In this document: positions 39,484-48,179 of the stretch, in pieces | Layout of the letters: each line of letters opens with the position of its first letter | Position numbering within the stretch: the stretch's first letter is position 1 | Program-made: the position numbers and the translations under genes | NCBI GenBank assembly: GCA_005217565.1 | Contig: SJCO01000002.1 | Location: 124,001-188,000, forward strand | Source of the DNA: Puteibacter caeruleilacunae | GTDB taxonomy: Bacteria > Bacteroidota > Bacteroidia > Bacteroidales > Prolixibacteraceae | Direction of reading: 5' to 3' | Length of the DNA stretch: 64,000 bases | The notes under the pieces: generated by a model | The model's input: the letters and a program-made list of their open reading frames with translations, nothing else | What the model was told of the DNA's origin: nothing | Databases searched by the model: none

Positions 39484-39512
39484 TTGTTATCCGCAAATTT
39501 AGTCTATCTTTG
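39484..39512 (+). promoter_or_regulatory. Promoter of the DEAD-box helicase gene
   Basis: TTG (39484-39486), 18 bp, then TATCTTTG (39505-39512): Bacteroidota consensus. It predicts a leader of about 145 nt. Confidence 0.75.
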
Positions 39513-39662
39513 CGCCCAATTTATCGAGATAGGCTAAGAAGCAGTTGATTTTCCGGTGAGTACCGTTTTAAACCAGTGACTGCGTCTGAGTCAGGGTTTA
39601 ATATTTATCACATTAGTTTCGCAAGTACGAAAATCGCTTTATCGAAACAGAAGGAAAATTGT
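39513..39662 (+). promoter_or_regulatory. Structured 5' leader of the DEAD-box helicase mRNA
   Basis: The leader contains several possible hairpins, the best being TAAACC-AG-TGACT pairing with AGTCA-GGGTTTA, plus TTTCG / CGAAA. A purine-rich AGAAGGAAA precedes the ATG. Long leaders are common on cold-shock helicase genes; a regulatory role here is inference. Confidence 0.45.
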
Positions 39663-41363
39663 ATGCAAAAATTTCAAGAAACCGGTCTTAAGCCGGAGAT
39701 TCTAAAATCAATCGAAGCATTAGGTTTCGAAGAACCAACTCCTATTCAGGAAAAAACCATTCCAGCAATCATTAGTTCAAGTAACGACATTATTGCATTG
39801 GCGCAAACTGGAACAGGAAAAACTGCAGCATTCGGATTGCCTATTATTCACAAATCGGATGTAGAATCAAAGAAAGTTCAAACGTTGGTACTTTGTCCAA
39901 CGCGTGAGCTTTGTATTCAAATTACTAAAGATCTTCAGAACTACTCTAAGTATGTTCCAGGTTTTAGAGTAATTTCGGTGTATGGAGGAGCTAACATTGA
40001 ACCACAAATTCGCGCACTAAAAAGCGGAGGTCAGATTGTTGTTGGTACACCAGGACGAGTTGTCGACCTTATCAACCGTAGAGCATTAAAAATTTCAAAC
40101 ATTCAATGGCTTGTATTCGATGAGGCTGATGAAATGCTTAATATGGGCTTCAAAGATGATCTTGATACCATCCTAGCTGAGACTCCTGAAGAGAAACAAA
40201 CTTTACTTTTCTCTGCAACCATGCCAAAAGGTATTATCGACATTTCCCAAAAATACATGGAGAATGCTACGGAAATATCTGTAGGAAAAAGAAATCAAGG
40301 AGCTGAGAATGTAACCCATGAATATTATATGGTTAGAGCTCGTGATCGTTACAATGCATTGAAACGTATCGCCGACCTCAATCCAAATATCTATGGTATT
40401 ATTTTCTGTCGCACACGTATGGAAACCAAAGAGGTTGCCGACAAATTAATTGGTGACGGATATAATGCTGACGCTCTTCATGGAGATTTATCACAAGCAC
40501 AACGTGATTCTGTGATGAATAAATTCAGACAGAAACACTTGCAGTTGTTGGTTGCTACCGATGTTGCTGCTCGTGGTCTTGATGTTAATGATCTGACTCA
40601 TGTAATCAACTACAACCTACCTGATGATACAGAAGTATACGTACACCGAAGTGGACGTACTGGTAGAGCAGGAAAGAGTGGTATCTCAATGGCAATTGTA
40701 CACTCTAGAGAAACAAGAAAAGTAAGAGATATTGAGAAGATCATTCGCAAGAAATTTGTGAAGAAACCTGTTCCTGGCGGAAAAGAGATTTGCGAGAAAC
40801 AGTTATTTCACCTAATCGACAAAGTTGAGAAGATTGAAGTTGAAACAGCTCAGATTGAGCCATTCATGCAAGACATCTACGAGAAACTTAGCTTCCTGAG
40901 CAGAGAAGAGCTGATTCAGCATTTTGTATCATTGGAGTTTAATCGCTTCCTTGATTATTACAAAAATGCTCCTGATCTAAATATCTCTGAAAATAGCCCT
41001 GCAACTGCACAAAGAAATGCCAAAGCAGGATATTCAAGATTCTTTATCAATGTAGGATCAAAAGGAAACCTTAACGCATCAACATTAATTAAACTGATTA
41101 TTGATCAGCCTACTTTGAAAAATGTAGAGATAGGTAAGATTGATATCATGAAGAAGTTCTCATTCTTTGAGATTGAGACACAAGCTGAGCGAAAGGTTAT
41201 GGAAGCATTCAAGAGAGTACGCTTCAATGATAAACCTGTAGCTGTAGAATTATCTAAACCATCAGGTAAAGCTAATCCTCGCTCAAACGGCCAACAACGC
41301 CGTTCGAACAATGGCGGACAACGAAGAGACTTCAGAAAGCCAAGACAACAAAGAAGACGATAA
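39663..41363 (+). CDS. DEAD-box RNA helicase with DbpA-like RNA-binding domain
   Basis: ATP-dependent RNA helicase, 566 aa, likely in ribosome assembly or cold adaptation. Motifs in order: Q motif FEEPTPIQEKTIPA, Walker A AQTGTGKTAAFG, PTRELCIQ, GTPGRVVDL, DEAD in FDEADEMLNMGF, SAT, then ATDVAARGLDVNDLTHVINY and HRSGRTGRAGKSG. Residues about 450-530 resemble the DbpA RNA-binding domain, which in DbpA proteins targets 23S rRNA. The tail is Arg/Gly/Gln-rich. The start was moved to the ATG preceding QKFQETGLKP: the upstream frame has no helicase homology, and a purine-rich site precedes this ATG. Confidence 0.92.
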   Translation: MQKFQETGLKPEILKSIEALGFEEPTPIQEKTIPAIISSSNDIIALAQTGTGKTAAFGLPIIHKSDVESKKVQTLVLCPTRELCIQITKDLQNYSKYVPGFRVISVYGGANIEPQIRALKSGGQIVVGTPGRVVDLINRRALKISNIQWLVFDEADEMLNMGFKDDLDTILAETPEEKQTLLFSATMPKGIIDISQKYMENATEISVGKRNQGAENVTHEYYMVRARDRYNALKRIADLNPNIYGIIFCRTRMETKEVADKLIGDGYNADALHGDLSQAQRDSVMNKFRQKHLQLLVATDVAARGLDVNDLTHVINYNLPDDTEVYVHRSGRTGRAGKSGISMAIVHSRETRKVRDIEKIIRKKFVKKPVPGGKEICEKQLFHLIDKVEKIEVETAQIEPFMQDIYEKLSFLSREELIQHFVSLEFNRFLDYYKNAPDLNISENSPATAQRNAKAGYSRFFINVGSKGNLNASTLIKLIIDQPTLKNVEIGKIDIMKKFSFFEIETQAERKVMEAFKRVRFNDKPVAVELSKPSGKANPRSNGQQRRSNNGGQRRDFRKPRQQRRR

Positions 41364-41369
41364 TCGATC

Positions 41370-41398
41370 AAAAAGCTGTTCTGTCGAACAGCTTTTTT
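41370..41398 (+). terminator. Terminator of the DEAD-box helicase gene
   Basis: AAAAAGCTGTTC / GAACAGCTTTTT with a 4-nt loop and a T run, 7 bp past the stop. Confidence 0.92.
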
Positions 41399-41599
41399 TA
41401 TCTCCCTCCACCTCAAATTATGTAAACCAAACACAACAACACAAGTTATTCATCAACACATTTCCCTTCTTCATCACCAAATACATAGCATTCGTCTAAC
41501 AACATTACACTCAATATTAATAACATTTTTTATTTCCGTAATTTTGAAGGTACTTTTTAAAGTAAAATAGTAAATATTTACCCCTTTGAGTTACAGTTT

Positions 41600-41890
41600 A
41601 TGAAAATCAAACAGCCAATTAACGAGCGACTTGCAGCAGTATTAGACCTCAACAGATCATATAAGGAGAAAGTAAAAGAAGATCATTTGGAAACAACCAG
41701 AAGTATTCAGGCAAAAATTGATGAAGCTAGACAACAATCACAATTAAATAACACAGATATAGCAACAGCTACAAAGCCACGAAAAGAAGAAGGTAATCAA
41801 TCAATATTCAAAGCCACAAAAGAAGAACGTATGGCATCAAAACTACGTCATGTTGGCTTAAAGATTAAACCACGAAATCCTAAAAAATAA
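41600..41890 (+). CDS. Small basic protein, unknown
   Basis: An unrecognised 96-aa protein. It is highly charged and Lys/Arg-rich, with no signal peptide or membrane segment; the N-terminal half (residues 8-48) looks like an amphipathic helix or short coiled coil, the middle is Thr/Gln/Asn-rich and probably disordered, and the C-terminal 25 residues (ASKLRHVGLKIKPRNPKK) are strongly basic, as in nucleic-acid-binding tails. TAATTTTG at 41539-41546 may be its -7 element. It converges on the dipeptidyl peptidase gene with 5 bp between stops. Confidence 0.65.
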   Translation: MKIKQPINERLAAVLDLNRSYKEKVKEDHLETTRSIQAKIDEARQQSQLNNTDIATATKPRKEEGNQSIFKATKEERMASKLRHVGLKIKPRNPKK

Positions 41891-41912
41891 GTACGCTATA
41901 GATAAGCGTACT
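41890..41912. terminator. Shared hairpin between convergent genes
   Basis: AGTACGC / GCGTACT with a 9-nt loop overlaps the stop codons of both the small basic protein gene and the dipeptidyl peptidase gene. A T-rich run follows on the minus strand. Confidence 0.7.
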
Positions 41913-43839
41913 CATTTGAATATTTTATCATCTGATCGGCAAAATCATTAGGATACGTAATTTCAACATCAACAATACTTTCCCCATCTCTTACCAAATT
42001 ATACTCAGGATTAATAAAACCAGCATACGGCGCTAATCCTAATAGCTTGTATCTTTCAAGAATCTCTTCGTGCAATTCTGTATCTATTTTTACACCATAT
42101 GCTTCAACAAGCCTCATTGCTGCCTCATAATCGCCTTCAGATTTTATTCGTTGAACTTCCTTTAAAAGTTGTCCAAACAACTCTTTCAGGCGCTTATAAT
42201 CCTTAATCGAGAAGTAAGTCTTCCCACCAACAACACACTTTTCAATGGTCTTATTTTCCTTCCCTTTTTCAAATGTCCAGGCAGCAATCAATTGTCGATT
42301 ACGCATATGTGATTCTTCAATATCCTTACCAGATTCAACGCGTACCAATTGAGTTACCAAACCATTTCGAATATAAGCATCATATTCAGCGTATGCAGCT
42401 TCTTTGTTTGGCAAAAGTCCCAACTCAATTGTCTTATCATCTAACATGAAATACAATGCAAACAGATCCGCTCTAGTCTCTTCTATCGTTGAAGCATAAC
42501 TTTTTAAGTCTTCTGACACAACTCCTGGCATCATTTTCCCTGATCCGTGCCCCAGACATTCATGAAGGTCAGTATGAAGGTTACCTGACACATAACCATA
42601 CTCTTTAGCTCGCTTCACCTCCTCTTGTGATCCACTGAATTCCTCCAACATCCCACTTTTAAGAGAAGACATATGATAAGCATGAGTAATATTTTCAATA
42701 GTCACCGACTTAGATCCATACTCTTCACGAATCCAGTCGGCATTAGGAAGATTGATTCCAATTGGTGTGGCAGGATGGCAATCCCCTCCCAACATTGCAA
42801 CTGTTATAACCTTTGCAGAAACACCTTTAACAGTTTCTTTCTTGTGCTGAGGATCTACTGGTGAATGATCCTCAAACCACTGCGCATTCTCTCCTATTAT
42901 TTGAGTCCGTTTTGTTGCCTCTTCGTCCTTGAAGTTAACAATCGACTCCCAACTACCCTTTATCCCTAAAGAGTCGCCATACACCTCTATAAATCCGTTT
43001 ACAAAGTCGATGCGACTATCCAAATCTTTAACCCAAGCAATACTGTAATCATCAAACATCTGCAAATCACCTGTGCGATAAAAGGCTATCAATTTCTCAA
43101 TCACGAACCTTTGCTTATCATTTTCAGCATAATCCAATGCCTTCTCCAACCATTTCACAATCTCAATAATTGCCTCTGCATATTTCCCTTCAACAGACCA
43201 AATATCCTCTTTAATCTTACCATCACGTTTAACCAAAGTTGAATTCAATCCAAATGAGATACGATTGTCTCCTGCCTCTTCTGACTTCTGCTTATAGAAA
43301 GCTTCTGCCTCCGGTTGCGTTACACCCTGATAATAATTATTTGCTGATCCTTCCAACAAATCATTTTCGGCATCAAGACTAACACGTTTTGACAATACAG
43401 AAGAGTCAAACAACACCTCTTTAATCGCTGTAATTTGATCATTTAAATTATCGCAATTCCATTCACTCCAGTCGCTTAATTTAATCAATTCATCGAAATA
43501 CACCTTGCTGAATCGCGGAATGAACTTATCCATCGAATAGTGATGATGAATACCATTTGAAAACCAGATACGCTTTAGATAAATCTCAAAATCCCGAAAA
43601 TTCGCATTGTCTCTTTCGCCCTTAAATGATAAATATATATTCTCAAGGCATTTTCTAACAAGTAGATTACATTCGCAATTTTGATCCCACAAGATATCAC
43701 GTCCGCAATGTGCAGCTTCACTCAAGAAATATATCAGTAACTTCTGATTTAAGGTCAAACCTTCAAAACCAGGCACCTGGTATCGTAAGATTCGTATATC
43801 TGCAAACTGTTCGGTTTGATATTCAAAATTATTATTCAT
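41896..43839 (-). CDS. Dipeptidyl peptidase III (M49 family)
   Basis: Zinc exopeptidase removing dipeptides from the N terminus of oligopeptides, 647 aa. The family motif is present as HECLGHGSGKM (about residues 425-435; normal HExxGH), with the third zinc ligand in the EETRADLFALY motif about 25 residues on. No signal peptide is seen with this start, so it is likely cytoplasmic. The upstream in-frame ATG (43896) would add a non-conserved MLNRFYFFAY stretch, so the ATG of MNNNFEYQTEQF is preferred. The upstream 300 bp hold no other gene that I can see. Confidence 0.9.
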   Translation of the reverse strand: MNNNFEYQTEQFADIRILRYQVPGFEGLTLNQKLLIYFLSEAAHCGRDILWDQNCECNLLVRKCLENIYLSFKGERDNANFRDFEIYLKRIWFSNGIHHHYSMDKFIPRFSKVYFDELIKLSDWSEWNCDNLNDQITAIKEVLFDSSVLSKRVSLDAENDLLEGSANNYYQGVTQPEAEAFYKQKSEEAGDNRISFGLNSTLVKRDGKIKEDIWSVEGKYAEAIIEIVKWLEKALDYAENDKQRFVIEKLIAFYRTGDLQMFDDYSIAWVKDLDSRIDFVNGFIEVYGDSLGIKGSWESIVNFKDEEATKRTQIIGENAQWFEDHSPVDPQHKKETVKGVSAKVITVAMLGGDCHPATPIGINLPNADWIREEYGSKSVTIENITHAYHMSSLKSGMLEEFSGSQEEVKRAKEYGYVSGNLHTDLHECLGHGSGKMMPGVVSEDLKSYASTIEETRADLFALYFMLDDKTIELGLLPNKEAAYAEYDAYIRNGLVTQLVRVESGKDIEESHMRNRQLIAAWTFEKGKENKTIEKCVVGGKTYFSIKDYKRLKELFGQLLKEVQRIKSEGDYEAAMRLVEAYGVKIDTELHEEILERYKLLGLAPYAGFINPEYNLVRDGESIVDVEITYPNDFADQMIKYSNEYAYL

Positions 43840-44138
43840 CTGTTTAATTTTTTTTTTGATTTCTGAATATGCAAAAAAATAGAATCTATTCAGCAACTCT
43901 CATAAATTTCAATCATCCGCATGTGTGCATTTGGGATAGTGAGAATTTATACTCGTTTCATCTTCTATTAACGATTACAAGGACAAGCTTTTAGGAGATC
44001 TTAACCTGGTAGTAACATCATTTAAATTACTGCAATATGTTTAAGCTTGTACACTTGCATGCACACAAAAGCATTAGATGGGATATTCCATTTCCATGAA
44101 TATCCCAAAAACAAGAGATTAAACCAGTTTTAATTGAT

Positions 44139-44855
44139 TTATTTACTCAACACATTAATACCATCAAGTAATTTATCTCTAAACGATTTACCTAGAGGAA
44201 GTGATACTTTTCCATCCTCATACTCCACCTCAACACTAGTGGTTGAAATCATATTAATGCATGAAGCATTGGCAACATAAGATCGGTGTATTCGGAAGAA
44301 TTTACCGACTGGTAGTTTATCTACAATTGCCTTCAACGTATGATGCACTGTAAATTTCTCACTATATGTATTGATTACGATGTAGTTTTCCAATGCCTCA
44401 ATCCAAATAATATCATCGTATTTAACACGTACAAGATTATTATTCTTCTTAATAAAAAACTCATCATTATTACCATTCGTCTCAATCTTTGCTAATTGCT
44501 TTTTATGAGCCGCTTTTTCTACTGCTTTATAAAATCGAGCAAAGGTCACAGGTTTTAACAGGTAATCGGTAACATCGAACTCAAAAGCATCAATAGCATA
44601 CTTCTCTTTCGACGACACAACAATAATTTGAGGATGGTCCTCCTTGAGCATTCTCATAAATTCTACTCCTGTCATCTCTGGCATCTCTATGTCTAAAAAG
44701 ATTAAATCAACCTTTTCAGTCATATCATCCATTTCCTGTATCGCTTCTAAAGCACTGGAGTACGACTTTACCTTCTTAATGAATGACGTTTTCTCAATAA
44801 ACTTCTTCAGCAGTAATCGACTCAGTTTATCATCATCTATAATCAAACAATTCAT
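44139..44855 (-). CDS. LytTR-type response regulator (orphan)
   Basis: Two-component response regulator, 238 aa. The receiver domain (about residues 1-120) has the acidic pocket IIDDDK and phosphoacceptor Asp55 in IFLDIEMPEMTG, with VVSSKEKYAIDAFEFDVTDYLLKPV as the switch region. The C-terminal LytTR DNA-binding domain (about 135-235) shows FFIKKNNNLVRVKYDDIIWIE, FRIHRSYVANASCI and LPLGKSFRDKL. No sensor kinase lies next to it in the window, so its partner is encoded elsewhere. LytTR proteins bind pairs of short direct repeats. Confidence 0.9.
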   Translation of the reverse strand: MNCLIIDDDKLSRLLLKKFIEKTSFIKKVKSYSSALEAIQEMDDMTEKVDLIFLDIEMPEMTGVEFMRMLKEDHPQIIVVSSKEKYAIDAFEFDVTDYLLKPVTFARFYKAVEKAAHKKQLAKIETNGNNDEFFIKKNNNLVRVKYDDIIWIEALENYIVINTYSEKFTVHHTLKAIVDKLPVGKFFRIHRSYVANASCINMISTTSVEVEYEDGKVSLPLGKSFRDKLLDGINVLSK

Positions 44856-44931
44856 AGTTGTGTCGCTTTTGATTCTATAATATTATTCCACCAAATTTGA
44901 TTTATAATCATCTCTGGTCAATTTCATTAAT

Positions 44932-45627
44932 CTACTTATTCCTCTTTTCGTGGAATTTTTCCTCAATAAGCTTATAGCTTTTCACAGTTTTCCTAATCCA
45001 ACCAAGCATTAACTCCTCTTTCTCCCCCTCTTTAAGTCCCCAATCGAGCTCTGTACTTCTTAATTTCAACGATAAATGATGAAGAATAATTGCAACAGAG
45101 ACCGAGATATTGAAACTCTCGGTAAAACCATACATTGGAATTTTCAGAAATTCATCTGCATTATCACGCACCACATCACTGATTCCTGTCAACTCTGTTC
45201 CAAAAATCAATGCTGTCTTTCCTGTTGAAAGGTCGAAATCCTGCAGATTTGTATCATTATCATGTGGTGTGGTTGCAACAATACGATATCCCTGAGCTTT
45301 AAGATTTGTTATAGCATCAAGGGTATTATTTTCCAACTCACTATATTTATTTAGAGTCAGCCATTTTGATGAGCCTAAAGAAACTTGAGAATTAACATTA
45401 AACTCGTTATTATTTTCGATTACGTGCACATCCTGAATACCAAAGCAGTCGCATGAACGCAAAACTGCACTGGCATTTTGCGATTGATAGATATCCTCTA
45501 AGACAACTGTCAAATAACGGGTACGCTCATTCAGTACACGATGGAATAATTCTTTTCTCCCTTCTGTAATAAATTCCGACAAGTAATCAACCAGCTCTCT
45601 TCTCATCAATTCTTCATTTATTTGCAT
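44932..45627 (-). CDS. trmH: tRNA/rRNA 2'-O-methyltransferase, TrmH type
   Basis: SpoU-class (SPOUT knot) methyltransferase, 231 aa, as long as tRNA (Gm18) methyltransferase TrmH. The three SPOUT motifs are visible: NASAVLRSCDCFGIQDVHVIE, ALIFGTELTGIS and YGFTESFNISVSVAIILHH. It most likely 2'-O-methylates G18 in the D loop of tRNAs, though related enzymes modify other positions. TATTTTTG (minus, 45678-45685) may be its promoter, next to the HU terminator. Confidence 0.85.
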   Translation of the reverse strand: MQINEELMRRELVDYLSEFITEGRKELFHRVLNERTRYLTVVLEDIYQSQNASAVLRSCDCFGIQDVHVIENNNEFNVNSQVSLGSSKWLTLNKYSELENNTLDAITNLKAQGYRIVATTPHDNDTNLQDFDLSTGKTALIFGTELTGISDVVRDNADEFLKIPMYGFTESFNISVSVAIILHHLSLKLRSTELDWGLKEGEKEELMLGWIRKTVKSYKLIEEKFHEKRNK

Positions 45628-45695
45628 ATCCTCAACACTCTATTTAGACTTTCTTTAGGCAAACATCCTCTTAGCTACAAAAATAAGCATAAAAA

Positions 45696-45727
45696 AAGGG
45701 AGATTACAAAATATTGCAACCTCCCTT
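45696..45727 (-). terminator. Terminator of the HU gene
   Basis: AAGGGAG-A-TT pairs with AA-C-CTCCCTT around a loop, followed by a T run on the minus strand, 19 bp past the HU stop. Confidence 0.8.
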
Positions 45728-45745
45728 AAAATTTTTTTTCAAGAA

Positions 45746-46018
45746 TTATTGAACCTGATCGGTCAATTCGCTACCTGCTTTAAACTTAACAACTCGTTTT
45801 GCAGGAATAGTAATTTCTTTACCTGTTTGTGGATTACGACCAGTTCTTTCACTTCTAGTAGAGATTGCAAATGAACCAAATCCAATCAAAGCAACACGAT
45901 CACCGTTTTTCAACGCATCAGAAGTAGTTTTTACGAAAGCGTCTAAAGCTTTTTTTGCATCTGCTTTTGTTAATCCAGCTTCAGCTGCTACGGCATCAAT
46001 TAATTGAGCTTTATTCAT
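45746..46018 (-). CDS. HU-family DNA-binding protein
   Basis: Nucleoid-associated histone-like protein, 90 aa, the standard HU length. It starts MNKAQLIDAVAAEAGLTKADAKKALD and has VALIGFGSFAIS and the DNA-binding arm with GRNPQTGKEITIPA, where the Pro at the arm tip intercalates into DNA in the family. It stands alone with a strong promoter and terminator, consistent with high expression. Confidence 0.95.
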   Translation of the reverse strand: MNKAQLIDAVAAEAGLTKADAKKALDAFVKTTSDALKNGDRVALIGFGSFAISTRSERTGRNPQTGKEITIPAKRVVKFKAGSELTDQVQ

Positions 46019-46070
46019 AATTAAAATTTTTAAGGGTTAAAGAATGATTTTTAAAAACCTGAATCGTACA

Positions 46071-46101
46071 CAAATATATAGCTTTTGCTGTGTTTTCCAA
46101 A
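46071..46101 (-). promoter_or_regulatory. Promoter of the HU gene
   Basis: On the minus strand TTTG (46101-46098), 19 bp, TATATTTG (46078-46071): exact Bacteroidota consensus. The leader is about 45 nt. Confidence 0.82.
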
Positions 46102-46259
46102 TGTTTACTTTAAATAATTAATTAAATATCGATGAAAATCATAAAGAATTATGCGTAATTGCAACAATATGTTCAAAAATGGCTCTTTTGTAGGTATAGC
46201 AAAGGATACAGAAGATTTGACCCTATTTTCAATAAAATTACATTTTTTTCACTCAAATT

Positions 46260-46289
46260 TTGTTTCGTAAAAAATTAATTTTACTTTTG
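46260..46289 (+). promoter_or_regulatory. Promoter of the tRNA-Ser/tRNA-Trp unit
   Basis: TTG (46260-46262), 19 bp, TACTTTTG (46282-46289), placed about 11 bp before the first tRNA. It matches the Bacteroidota consensus. Confidence 0.82.
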
Positions 46290-46299
46290 CATCGCTCTT

Positions 46300-46384
46300 G
46301 GAGAGATGGCAGAGTGGTCGAATGCGGTGGTCTTGAAAACCATTGTACCGCGAGGTACCGGGGGTTCGAATCCCTCTCTCTCCG
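46300..46384 (+). tRNA. tRNA-Ser(TGA)
   Basis: Type II tRNA of 85 nt. The acceptor stem is GGAGAGA / TCTCTCC, the anticodon loop CTTGAAA gives anticodon TGA at 46334-46336, there is a long variable arm, and the T arm GGGGG-TTCGAAT-CCCTC. CCA is not encoded. Confidence 0.95.
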
Positions 46385-46418
46385 CAGACTGATTTTGAGT
46401 GTTGCAAAACACTCATAC

Positions 46419-46491
46419 ACGGGTGTAGCTCAGTTGGTAGAGCACTGGTCTCCAAAACCAGGTGTCGGGCGTTCGAGTCGCTCCTCCCGTG
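46419..46491 (+). tRNA. tRNA-Trp(CCA)
   Basis: A 73-nt tRNA with D arm GCTC...GAGC, anticodon stem CTGGT / ACCAG and loop CTCCAAA, giving anticodon CCA at 46452-46454. The T arm is GGGCG-TTCGAGT-CGCTC. The acceptor stem ACGGGTG / CTCCCGT has one mismatch at the sixth pair. It lies 34 bp after tRNA-Ser, so the two are one transcript. Confidence 0.93.
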
Positions 46492-46493
46492 CA

Positions 46494-46526
46494 AAAGAGT
46501 TGTCAATTTTGGCAACTCTTTTTTTA
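46494..46526 (+). terminator. Terminator of the tRNA unit
   Basis: AAAGAGTTG-T-C / G-G-CAACTCTTT with a short loop and a T run directly after tRNA-Trp. The 200 bp from here to the RNase P RNA gene hold nothing recognisable. Confidence 0.85.
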
Positions 46527-46730
46527 TGCTCGACCTTAATCTCTTTACAAAAGTATCAGTGTATATTCATATATCTAAACAACAAGCCACACAACCTAGA
46601 AATGAAGTATTTCACAAAAAACTACTTAGAAACTCAGATGGCTTCACAGATCCATTTTAACGGATAAAAAAAAACAGCGTACTGCTACTTCTAGCGATAC
46701 ACTGTTTCAATCAGTATTTTAATAAAAAAA

Positions 46731-47082
46731 GCAGGCCTATAAGCCGGGTCCTGTACCTTATCAAAGACAAGGCCTCTATCATTTATCTAGAACTATTGTC
46801 ACCAATAGTCTCAAGCAACCTACCCCCCAACATTGGACGGGTCATCCTTAATTGTTGGTATATTTGGTCTTGCAACCCATGAGACGTACGGCTAGCTATG
46901 TTGCCACAACTACCGGTGGGCTCTTACCCCACCTTTTCACCCTTACCCGATCAAATCGGGCGGTTATTCTCTGTTACGCTACTATCCCCTTTCGAAGATC
47001 TTCCCGTTAGGAAGCATGATACCCTATGTTGCCCGGACTTTCCTCTCATTTGTCGAAACAAACAAGCGATAGAGCGGCCTGC
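46731..47082 (-). ncRNA. rnpB: RNase P RNA (class A)
   Basis: Catalytic RNA that cuts tRNA 5' leaders. On the minus strand it starts GCAGGCCGCTC and ends TAGGCCTGC, so the first and last bases pair as P1. The 3' part reads ACAGGACCCGGCTTATAGGCC, the conserved RNase P end that binds the tRNA CCA end. The minus-strand 3' end runs into a T run (46724-46730), serving as terminator. Ends are placed from the P1 helix and may be off by a few bases. Confidence 0.92.
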
Positions 47083-47105
47083 AATTTTTTTAAACTCTAT
47101 TAACA

Positions 47106-48179
47106 TTAGTTTCGTCTCAACACAACCATTGTTGCTCCAAAACCATATTCTTTAAATGAAGCATCCTGAAAACCATACTTTTTATATTTTCCGGAAGCTA
47201 ACTTCTGTCTTACTTCTTGTTTTAGGCGTCCATTTCCAACACCATGTATAAATACAATCCGTTTCACGCCACCTTTGATAGCATCTTCCATCTCTCGTTG
47301 AAAGTGCTCCATTTGAATATCCAATATCTCGCGATTACTTAATCCCGATTCATCGTCAATCAACTCATGAATATGCAAATCAATTTCAACAATATCTTTG
47401 GTACGCTGACGTTTTTCCTTTTTCTCCTTCTTTTTACTCCCCTCCTGTTTCTCTCTAACAAGATTTTTAAAATCCTTATCCGTCATTTTACCTAAATCTT
47501 CCAACATTGGATTTTCAAGTAAAGAATACACAATAGCAGGATTATGGAAATAATCGTTTTCCTTGAAACTTTTTTGCTTGTAAAAACGCACTGGATTAAT
47601 AGCAATCTCTTTCTGAATTGGCGCATGTAATGCTCTGTCATTACCCTGGAAGTAGATTAGCTGAAAGTAGATTGTTGGAAAATCCGCCAAATCAATCTGA
47701 GCAAAACTATCTACAAGTAACTTCACATTAGGCTCTAAAGTCCCTGACTCAATTGTTTCATAGTTACCATTTTTCAAATAGCTCATATGGAATAACACCG
47801 TAAAGTTGCTGTCATTCACTAAATATGCCTTCAAAGCCCCTTCAACAGGATGCTGTTTATTATCAGGAACAATTGTATAGAAGAATTTAGGTTCATCATT
47901 ACCTTTAATTATAACAGTCTCCACAACTTCTGGTTCCTCTTTCTCAGGTTCCGGTTCTGGCTGAGCTTGAGAACTCATGTCAACCTCATTACGGCGATCA
48001 TGCTTATCTTCTGAAGAATAAAATTCCTCGCTCTCAATCTTCACCACATTACTGACCAAGACAGGAATTTCAAAACCATCTTCATTTTCTACATTAATCA
48101 TGGTTTTGCTGATAATGCTTGTGACATATCCACCACCAACATCATCAAGGAATCGTACTTTATCTCCTACTTTTATCAT
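47106..48179 (-). CDS. DUF2027/Smr-domain protein
   Basis: A 357-aa protein of a family common in Bacteroidota. The N-terminal ~50 residues look like a small SH3-like domain (VGDKVRFLDDVGGGYVTSII), then an acidic Pro/Glu linker, a beta-rich middle domain (about 95-225), a Lys-rich linker and a C-terminal Smr domain (about 270-357) with the DLHIHEL and FIHGVGNGRLKQEV motifs. Smr domains are nucleases or RNA-binding modules related to the MutS2 C terminus. Cytoplasmic. It lies 23 bp upstream of rnpB on the same strand, so rnpB may partly depend on readthrough. Confidence 0.8.
   Translation of the reverse strand: MIKVGDKVRFLDDVGGGYVTSIISKTMINVENEDGFEIPVLVSNVVKIESEEFYSSEDKHDRRNEVDMSSQAQPEPEPEKEEPEVVETVIIKGNDEPKFFYTIVPDNKQHPVEGALKAYLVNDSNFTVLFHMSYLKNGNYETIESGTLEPNVKLLVDSFAQIDLADFPTIYFQLIYFQGNDRALHAPIQKEIAINPVRFYKQKSFKENDYFHNPAIVYSLLENPMLEDLGKMTDKDFKNLVREKQEGSKKKEKKEKRQRTKDIVEIDLHIHELIDDESGLSNREILDIQMEHFQREMEDAIKGGVKRIVFIHGVGNGRLKQEVRQKLASGKYKKYGFQDASFKEYGFGATMVVLRRN

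Noticed and set aside
41311-41499. Forward ORF after the helicase gene
   Set aside because: It overlaps the end of the helicase gene in another frame and runs through the terminator.
46260-46667. Overlapping ORFs on both strands around 46249-46667
   Set aside because: They run through the tRNA-Ser and tRNA-Trp genes and are not protein-coding.
46898-47155. ORF on the plus strand across the RNase P RNA gene
   Set aside because: It is antisense to rnpB and shows no protein features.
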